Positions 56,055 to 64,000 of a DNA stretch of 64,000 bases are shown one piece after another. Position numbers and translations under genes: made by a program. The notes beneath the pieces are model-generated. The model ran no database searches. It saw nothing but the letters and a program-made list of their open reading frames with translations, and was not told the origin of the DNA. Origin of the DNA: Spongilla lacustris (Eukaryota; Porifera; Demospongiae; Spongillida; Spongillidae); assembly GCA_949361645.1 (NCBI GenBank), contig OX442415.1:19437283-19501282 (forward strand), given 5' to 3'. Position 1 is the stretch's first letter; every line of letters starts with the position of its first letter.

Positions 56055-59000
56055 TCACAGCATTGGTAAAATGCCCTTTTCCTTTTCCCTGTAACTTAAA
56101 TCCAACAGGTTCACAGATACTCTACAGTGCTTTTGAATCATCTCTACATTATGTACATGTATATGGTGATCCATTGAGCCTATGAGGTCGGATACGGACG
56201 AGCCACACAGATAAGATACAGAATCGTGCAATGCTGTGAAAAAACCAACATGGCAACCTTCCAATGGCTTTTTTGAAAACTGATAGGCCTCTTCTCTATG
56301 GTGATGCATACTGACCTTAATGGAAAATTGTTGGGCATCTGTGTCATTGACCTGAAGTAACCACTCCCCTGCGACACAATCGAAGATTGGTGCAAAAATC
56401 AGCTGCGCATTTATAGGAACCGTAATAAATCACATGCAAATGTGGATCATTAGTAACTACATTGCAAAGGCATATGGTTAGCGAGGGAAGTATTTTCTCG
56501 TATGTTGGACTTTAAGTGAGCATGGTATAGCTACATGTACCTCAAAATACAGTATTTATAATGAGGCTAGCACATACACATACATGTATATTTCCTGGCC
56601 ATTTACTGTATATAATGTAGTTCTAATTGTAAACCTAATGCCTGGTCACAAACAGCCATGTACTCAGAACTAGCAATTACATTTATGAGATAATTGCATT
56701 CCTTATGCCTTTAAAGGGAACACATGCAGCAATAATAATGTGCACCTTTCACATGTACATGTGTACATTAATCACAATGATGACTCACTTGCAATAGGAG
56801 TGAGTGCTTCAAAATCATGGTTCTTATAATTCCCATCTTTGCCCTGTCGTACGATTCTGAATATGGTTTTGCCTCCCTTGTCTTCAATCGTTTCACAAGC
56901 GCATATCTTCTTCATCTCATAAGTGGACTGATGAAAGAAGGGAGCCAAGTTCATCGTATTATTTCTCTAATGTACATGTATAGAATGTACTGGAATCAAT
57001 GGTGAAGACAGCTGCTACACAACATGGCACTCTACAGCCTTTCATTTAGTATGTACATGTACATGTACATGTACATACATTACAAACATGATTACATTAC
57101 AGTGTAGATTGTACATCAGTCGAAATGATGACATATACTTGCACACGTATAATGGAAAGAAGGGAGATACGCTTATGCCACAGCACTTTGGAAGAATACC
57201 ACTGTAGTATTAAGTGCGGCTTCTGTCTCATACAAAAACTGTTTGCTGTAGATCTAACGATTACATGTATATTCATTACTCCAGAGACCACATCTAAATA
57301 GCACTGACACAATGGTATGCTGTGCAATACCATTTGGGAAAGGCCAGCAACGTCATAATTAACTTAAAAAACAAATCAAAACCAACTTAAATTAATTTTC
57401 CAAGATGAAGTGATGTAGTTAAATAACTATGTTTAAATGATCATGCATTCAGTGGCAAAGGAACCAGGGGGGGCCGTGCCCCCCCCCCCCCCTCCCAATC
57501 ACAAAAGGTGGGGGGAGGGGCCTGCCCCCCCCCCAATCCTAATCCCATTATTAAATATAAATCCATGCGTCGATCGGCAGCGTAGCCACCCATGCTCGCC
57601 CCGAAATAAATATCAACACTCAGTTTTAAAAAGTACATTGGTTATGACCACACTGACCACAGCACATGTGTATGTTTGTACAGTTGCTCTGGCTGCATAT
57701 ATCAAGTCGATTCTGTCCTATTTTACTACCCCTCCCAGCGGCACCATCATTACTCCCAGTTCTCAATCCATAGCAGAACCAGCGGAAGTGTACAAGAATT
57801 CATTTAAAGTCGTTGAAGATAGTCATACTGAACAGCGAGGCTCAGGGGAGTTAGTTGGCATGCCTGAGGTGATTGAACAAGCTAATGCCAAACGAAGGAG
57901 GATGAATACTGACGCGCGTTACGCTGAAACAGACCAGGAACGTACCTCTGCCAGACTTGTGGATACAATCCCTAGTGTATCGTTATCAGCCTCAGGTATT
58001 AATGTCCCGCACGGTCTGTTGTCTTCGGAACTACTCTGCTGGTAGTGAGAAGTGCGAAGGGCTTTGTTGCAATGATTATACCGCCTCGTATCAGCCAACA
58101 GATGCAAGTGTGCTTGGAAAAATAAAGACAATATACGGTGATGGAAAAAGCAAGCGCGAAAGGTTCTTCCTTTGGTAAAAACAAGGATGAAAGCGTTTTG
58201 TTTTTACGGCCATTTTTCTACATCTCGTAAACTTTTTACTTTCAGCTCGAAGGCAGAAGAATCATTTACTGTTACAGGATTTAGTATCTGGAAGAAGGCT
58301 GTACAAAAATTCAATGAGCACGAAAGTTGTCATGCACATAAAGAAAGTTGTCTTAAATACCAAGCATTAATGAAACAGCATAGCGTTACGCAACAGACAG
58401 TACAAACAGCTTCTTGTGAACAGTGTGTAAAAAGATAAATGTTTATAATGCAGCTTTCTGTATTGAGATATTTATTACGACAAGGCATTGCTATAAGGGG
58501 ACATCATAATGAAGAAGGCAATTTTATGCAATTAATGGAAACTTGTGCAGAAGGAAACTTTGCCTTGCAAAAATTGATTACTGAAGGTACATGTAGGTAT
58601 CAATCTCCAGACATCTTAAACAAACTTATAAGTATAATGGGCAATGAAGTACATGTACTATGGCAAAAATTGAATGATATGAAGGAAGATAGGTGGTTTG
58701 ATAAGATGAGACATTTCAAACTCAGAGCAACTACGTGTATCCATACAGTGGGTAGGCAATGATTACACCATCTACAAGGGTGTTATTGTTTGATGCAAGT
58801 GCCCGAAACTGATGCGAAGACCTTGACAATGGCGATCAAAGATGTTCTCATTCGCTGTTCAATACCATTAAATAAGTGCCGCGGACAGGCATATGATGGA
58901 GCGAGTAATATGTCAGGTCCACGAAGTGGAGTGGCTACTCCGCATACATGTACCTCATGAGGAACCATCAGCTATTCCAGTTCACTGCTTATATCACTGT

Positions 59001-62000
59001 ATTAACCTTACTTTGCAAGACATAAGCCAGCAATGTAAGCCTATACATGTACATGTACATGTACATGTATATGAGATGCCCTGGACTTTGTGCATGAGCT
59101 ACATGTAGTTGGTCTAGTCTGTTTAAGAATTCTCCCAAACGTGAGGCCATGTTTGTACAGCTCCAAAGTCAAAGCAACATTCACAGTCCTCACTAGAAGC
59201 CTTTACATGTATGTCCAACTAGATGGACTTGTCGCACCGCTTCAATCAATGCAGTGATCACGAATTACAATTTGTTGTTAGAGGCGTTGGTAAAAGTCAA
59301 CAAGACGAGATGAATACGGAAAGAGAGCTGCAGACTTACATGAGTTGATGGAAAAGTTTTCGACATTCTTTGGACTGAAGTTAGCTTATTTAATTTTTAG
59401 CGCATCCAAACAAAAAATCAATCATTCAGTGATTCAGGAAGATGTATTTCATAAACCATTACAGTTATTAAGTTGATAATAGGCATAATTAACATCCATA
59501 TCAAGGCAAACACATATGAGAAATTGCATCAAGATCTAAAGATGCGATGCAGAAAAGTGATTGACTTATAGTGGATTGACCCTACGAAAAGACACATTTG
59601 GAATGACTTACAGGTTTCTGAGCACTTCGAAACAGTTTTGCCTGCCCCATGGGGTCAATTTCAATGCCATCACTGGATATACCTACACGCACAAATACAC
59701 GTAGAAACGTAAGCAACATGTAACATGTAATAATGCTTTGCCAAAGCACACACGTACATGAACTGCAAGGCTCTGTCTTACCTAAGTGAACCTCAGTGTT
59801 GGATCGCACCTTATGCAGCAAGGTGACACTGTAAGACTAATGATGAGAACGAGAGAAAATATACATGTGTACATGTAGTACATGTACACGCATGTACACA
59901 ATGTAAACAAGAAACCACATGAAAATACTACACACACATACTTGTACATGTACATGTTTGAGCATTTCATGGTCACATATTACAAGCTGTGGTACATGTA
60001 CATTCTACCTCCGTCAAAAAAATGGATGCCTGGTAATCAAACACATGTATAAGACTACGAACCCAACTGATCGGTCAGGTCCCCAGACTAAAGCACATAT
60101 ATGGATTGCAATATTTGTGGCAAGCATTTGATACATGTAAGTGCTAAGGTTCAGTGAATACGTCAATATGATTCTAAGAGGAAGGCAGCCAGAAACACAG
60201 CCATCACAACAACCAGACAATGAAGAAGCAATGACTCTCCAGCTGTTTCCTCCCCAGACGTTGCAGACACTTTGACACGGAACAGGTAGGGCCTACATGT
60301 ACACGTACATGTACTATCATGCAAGCACCAGCCCATGAATGGCCACAACTGGAAGCTGAAACATCAGCAAAAGCAAGTCTTGCATCTCATCCCCAACCTA
60401 AATACAGCTGCAAGTGGACTACATAACTGCTACATGTACATGTACATGTATGCTGACAAAGCCAAACTTGGAAAAAAAAATTCAGACTTTAAAAAAAAAA
60501 CACATGTACATGTACATACACACCTGGCTACATGAATATATATTTTTGTGAGGGTGATAGATGGGAAGTTTAGTGGATTACAGGGCACAGTGGAGGTCTG
60601 TACCCCACTCATTGGAACATTTTAGGAATTTTGAGGATGGTACATATTGTGTTGTAAATGGATGTACATGTACAAGTAGTTAACTTCATCCAATAATGCT
60701 GCTACACTGTATGCAATAACTCACTAGTGTGTCCCACATTTTCATAGTAAATTGTGGTTCAATACCACTTGATTCAAACACATACACATTTTTTTCTATA
60801 CACTGTACAGTGTCATATGTATATACATATACACGTCATGTACATGTACGAAGACAAACACAAACATACATGTACATACACTGTACATGTACATGTACAT
60901 GTACATATGTAAGTACATGTACATGTACATGTACATATGTAAGTACATGTACATAGTACATGTACATATGTAAGTACATGTACATAGTACATGTACTTAC
61001 ATGTACATGTACATATACAACAATTGCAATACTTACATGCTCAGTTACATGTACACGCACATGTACGAGATCAAATATTAGCATACAGGTACATCCACAA
61101 TCATCATACATGTACCTTGTATTGGTGGCTAGTTAGTTCAGCTCTGACACTAGTTAATATTCCACCAAAGTCCTTGGGCAAGGCATCTGGGCTTTCTACT
61201 GGAGATGGTATACGTCGACCTGCATGTGCATACATGTACACAAGTGGCATCAGAGCGGCATTTAAGAGCACAACTACTTTAGTTAACCACTCTCATGCTG
61301 TACACCATTAATGGATAAATCGCATTTTATTCATTCAAGAATACATGTACATGTACACAGAAGATTTCAATTCAAGAACACCACATGCAATTGAGTAAGG
61401 TTGACTATTTGTGAGTCATCAAATGCATGTATCAAACTGTATCTGAATGAACCTTTTCTACCAAACCAAAGCAGAGTAAAATACATGTAAATTACTAAGC
61501 AAACAAATTGCTCGGAATGAAGTACATGTACGTGTACATGAGGGTTAAGTCTCATTTGAAATAGTTTCAAAGCTACCAACGTGAACAAATACATGTAAAT
61601 ACAACACATACATGTACACGTACAACCATGTACATGTACATGCACATCTGTAAGTACACATATACACATGTACAACACATGTGCAATACATGTACATATG
61701 GGAAAGTTTACGAGAAAAGGGACCTAGCGTTTATTATAAAAAAGTATAATAAAAATGCATTACGTTTGATTTGCCATAACTTCCGAACAGTTAACGCTAT
61801 CAACTTCCTATTTTCAACACTTCATACTGCACCATTTCTCTATGGTACAATACAATTTGGAGTCTTGCAATTGCTCCATGTCAGTATTGCAACGTTCGAT
61901 ACCCCACTGGGTTCAAACCCGCCATAACTTTCGGTAGGAGTAATCAATTCGCTTCAAATTCGGTTTGTAGGTAGAGAGGTCCTATACCTATCGATTTGTT

Positions 62001-63529
62001 CTGTTCGTTAATTTTTATGCCATCCATTACGGAGATACAGTTGAACAAACTACGTGCACGTTTTCCCGCTTGATTCGCGCCAATGTTATAATCCCCGCCT
62101 CCCCATACATTGAGCGGAACGCAATTTGCCCAAATCATTGGCGCGAATCGAGCGCGAAAATGGGCACGTAGTTTGTTCAACTGTATCTCCGTAATGGATG
62201 GCATAAAAATTAACGAACAGAACAAATCGATAGGTATAGGACCTCTCTACCTACAAACCGAATTCGAAGCGAATTGATTACTCCTACCGAAAGTTATGGC
62301 GGGTTTGAACCCAGTGGGGTATCGAACGTTGCAATACTGACACGGAGCAAGTGCAAGACTCCAAAATGTATTATACCATAGAGAAATGGTGCAGTATGAA
62401 GTGTTGAAAATAGGAAGGTGATAGCGTTAACTATTCGGAAGTTATGGCAAATCAAACGTAATGCATTTTTATTATACTTTTTTATAATAAACGCTAGGTC
62501 CCTTTTCTCGTAAACTTTCCCATATACATATTCAGTACATATTCAGTACATATTCAGTACATATTCAGTACATATTCAGTACATATTCAGTACATATTCA
62601 GTACATATTCAGTACATACTCAGTACATATTCAGTACATATTCAGTACATATTCAGTACATATTCAGTACATATTCAGTACATATTCAGTACATATTCAG
62701 TACATATCCATAAATGCACAGCCTGTAAATGTACTAGACCACTTACAACATAATACATGTACATATACATTTGTACACATACACATGTACACATACATGT
62801 ACATACCAACAAGGACAAAATCCAATGTATTCTGCTGCTTGAGCATGCTGCTAAGATCAACCACCTGCCCCGGAGTATCCTTTTTCTCCAGTTCGTACCC
62901 TTCAGAGAGGTAAGGCATATACATGTACATGTACTGTTAATTACATCATGTACATATACATGAACATTACATATATCACGGCAGCATGCAGAGTAATAAA
63001 TGGTCCCTCATCCATACAGGTACTTTTTGCACGCTTCATTAGGAATTGCCCACTACATTTACAATGTACATGTACATGTATCATGGCTTTATGCACACTA
63101 TACATGTACAGGTACTACTTGCATCGCAAAACGTCAACTTACACTCATATAATATTGTTTAACAGCATCTTTTCAACATGAACATGTACATGTACACTGT
63201 ACAAGCATACATGAATGTGTACAAGTACATATATGTGTACATGTACATGTATGTAGCAGGTAGTGGACATCATGTACAACACATGTACAGTGTAAAAGTT
63301 TTAATACACACTGCACAAGCAATGCACACACACACACACACACACACGCGTATACTACATGTATACCCCTGAGTATCCCAAGCATACACCCCTATGCAAG
63401 CAGACAAATCCCTGAATACTACCTTGAATCTGCAGCCTCCGCTTTCTGATAACTTTGGACAGGATCTCACCCATCTCCACATCCATGGTGTCCACCAGGA
63501 TGGTTGAGAAGCCTCCCTGCTCGTAGTGC
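56055..63529 (-). CDS. MAPKAP1: MAPKAP1/SIN1 homologue (mTORC2 subunit), 3' part
   Basis: SIN1 is a scaffold of TOR complex 2 that binds Ras and phosphoinositides and helps recruit Akt/SGK substrates. Seven minus-strand exons are in frame: 63529-63423, 62899-62807, 61219-61116, 59836-59782, 59682-59612, 56927-56789 and 56143-56055, encoding 218 residues to the stop. Every junction has GT/AG ends and matching phase. Exons 1 and 2 give the Ras-binding domain (GGFSTILVDTMDVEMGEILS, GYELEKKDTPGQVVDLSS, TLDFVLVG). Exon 3 is a linker ending LTSHQYK. Exons 4 to 7 give the PH domain (SYSVTLLHKVRSNTEVHL, GISSDGIEIDP, KICACETIEDKG, TIFRIV). The last exon (KMIQKHCRVSV) is the least conserved, placed by phase and position. 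The N-terminal and CRIM regions must lie right of the window. Introns are large (up to 2.7 kb) and full of repeats, including a hAT relic and a foldback. Confidence 0.9.
57450..59430 (+). pseudogene. Decayed hAT transposase in a SIN1 intron
   Basis: The left end may be CAGTGGCAAAGGAACCAGGG (57450), followed by poly-C. Plus-strand protein blocks in several frames include KAFCFYGHFSTSRKLFTFSS and FSIWKKAVQKFNEHESCHAH (58180-58345, TTF-type finger end), LRYLLRQGIAIRGHHNEEGN (58466 on), PLNKCRGQAYDGASNMSG (58866-58919), PVHCLYHCINLTLQDIS, CPTRWTCRTASINAVITNY (about 59215-59272) and KFSTFFGLKLAYLIFSASKQ. It belongs to the same broad ZMYM1-like group as 52231-54456 but a different lineage. The C-terminal part is missing. 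It is antisense to SIN1. Confidence 0.82.
60881..61018. repeat. (TACATG)n-rich tandem cluster
   Basis: Runs of TACATG hexamers separated by TACATATGTAAG and TACATAG form an irregular higher-order array of about 30 bp periodicity. Self-complementary. Similar short runs are scattered over 57040-63700. Confidence 0.85.
61696..62525. repeat. 830-bp foldback element with arms of about 410 bp
   Basis: The left half starts ATATGGGAAAGTTTACGAGA and the right half is its inverse, ending AAACTTTCCCATAT, with few differences throughout. Paired landmarks include CCATAGAGAAATGGTGCAG, GCGGGTTTGAACCCAGTGGG, CCATCCATTACGGAGATACA and ATTGGCGCGAAT. The centre near 62105-62115 is unpaired. No coding frame. The inner part is shared with 20590-21110. 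It lies in a SIN1 intron. Confidence 0.93.
62526..62706. repeat. 11-bp minisatellite (TACATATTCAG), about 16 copies
   Basis: Perfect or near-perfect head-to-tail copies begin directly at the right edge of the foldback element; one copy has ACTCAG. Confidence 0.95.
63323..63347. repeat. Short (CA)n tract
   Basis: About 12 CA units inside the SIN1 intron. Confidence 0.85.
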
Positions 63530-64000
63530 CTTAGGAATGGCAAACATGCACAGTGAACGCTTTCAGCAAAAATTAGTGCACACACATGAACATACAGTGT
63601 ATGCTTGTAAAAATCAACACATTACATGTACGTGTACAAATAATGTGCATGGCACTTCAGAACGTAAACCCGAATAATTCAACATGGCATAATTATCAAA
63701 TGCCACACTCCCTGTATTTTTTTAATTTATTTATGCTTCACATTTTAAAAAATCGGACAGCAGCACTAATGTTGGGTGTTACAGCAGATCTGCACTGAGC
63801 ATGACACAGCATTCCTTTTGCATATATAAGTATGTTAAGCCAACGGATGGCCTACCATATCACAGTGGGTCATTGTTAACATCTTGTGTAGCTACAATTG
63901 CAAGTACTAGCGATTGAATAATGAGAATAATACAAAAGATTAGCAAACACAATTGGTAATTATTTTAACTTGATTGCAGGCATTCACCAAAAAAAAATGT
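63530..64000. other. SIN1 intron continuing beyond the window
   Basis: The sequence right of the first in-window exon shows no further SIN1 similarity. It is probably intron, with the 5' exons off the right end. Confidence 0.5.

Noticed and set aside
57437..58045. Treating the 202-codon plus-strand frame as an independent host gene
   Set aside because: It starts in the poly-C end of the hAT relic and runs into the TTF-finger region of the decayed transposase; the N-terminal part has no domain.
61944..62225. Frame across the centre of the foldback element
   Set aside because: Its two halves are inverse copies, so the protein is a by-product of the palindrome.

Overview
The window looks like metazoan nuclear DNA, most likely from a demosponge. 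The basis is a cluster of intron-containing short-chain collagen genes of the C4 (spongin-related) family, very short introns (about 50 to 115 bp) in those genes, and dense interspersed transposable elements. There is no bacterial gene organisation, and I see no rRNA, tRNA or CRISPR array. The species cannot be fixed by reading alone.

Host genes. Three complete six-exon short-chain collagen genes lie at 22025-23694 (minus), 25780-27466 (plus) and 41505-43836 (plus). A broken fourth copy lies at 30255-30545. Exons 2 to 5 have identical lengths in all three genes (153, 219, 207 and 144 nt), and every junction is phase 1. Each predicted protein has a signal peptide, a short N-terminal region with a CxxxC motif, interrupted Gly-X-Y helices and a cysteine-rich C-terminal domain. 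The third gene also carries 25 tandem 8-residue Pro/Tyr/Gln/Thr repeats. The right end (56055-63529, minus) holds seven 3' exons of a MAPKAP1/SIN1 homologue, the mTORC2 subunit: the Ras-binding domain, a linker and the PH domain. Its 5' part lies beyond the window.

Mobile DNA. The Ty3/Gypsy-type element at 12636-18772 has apparently identical 291-bp LTRs and a 5-bp target duplication. Its pol order is protease, integrase, reverse transcriptase, RNase H, the copia-like order of the Gmr1 clade, and its gag has a SCAN-like domain. It is disabled by a frame break, an in-frame TAG, loss of an RNase H catalytic segment and a nested 1.2-kb DNA transposon. A second, older Gypsy relic of conventional order is at 45058-49335, and an integrase relic with an apparent intron is at 4780-5530. 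The hAT-like transposon at 51858-54670 encodes an intact 741-residue transposase. A GC-rich subterminal block of about 65 bp in it recurs in three shorter elements (5909-6639, 16200-17414, and around 36115-36466). A decayed hAT transposase lies in a SIN1 intron (57450-59430). Two non-LTR reverse-transcriptase relics of similar type are at 7400-8760 and 28990-30245.

Repeats of uncertain class are abundant. They include a foldback family with long inverted arms (10680-11070, 20590-21110, 61696-62525), a GGTCC-palindrome family (1396-1482, 3162-3435, 6850-7075), dispersed copies of GTCTGGGAACGAGAC, several short terminal-inverted-repeat elements, minisatellites of 11, 24, 26 and 33 bp, CA/GT and poly-C tracts, and a strong excess of the self-complementary word TACATGTA over the last 8 kb. 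The rest is AT-rich intergenic DNA in which I see no supported gene.
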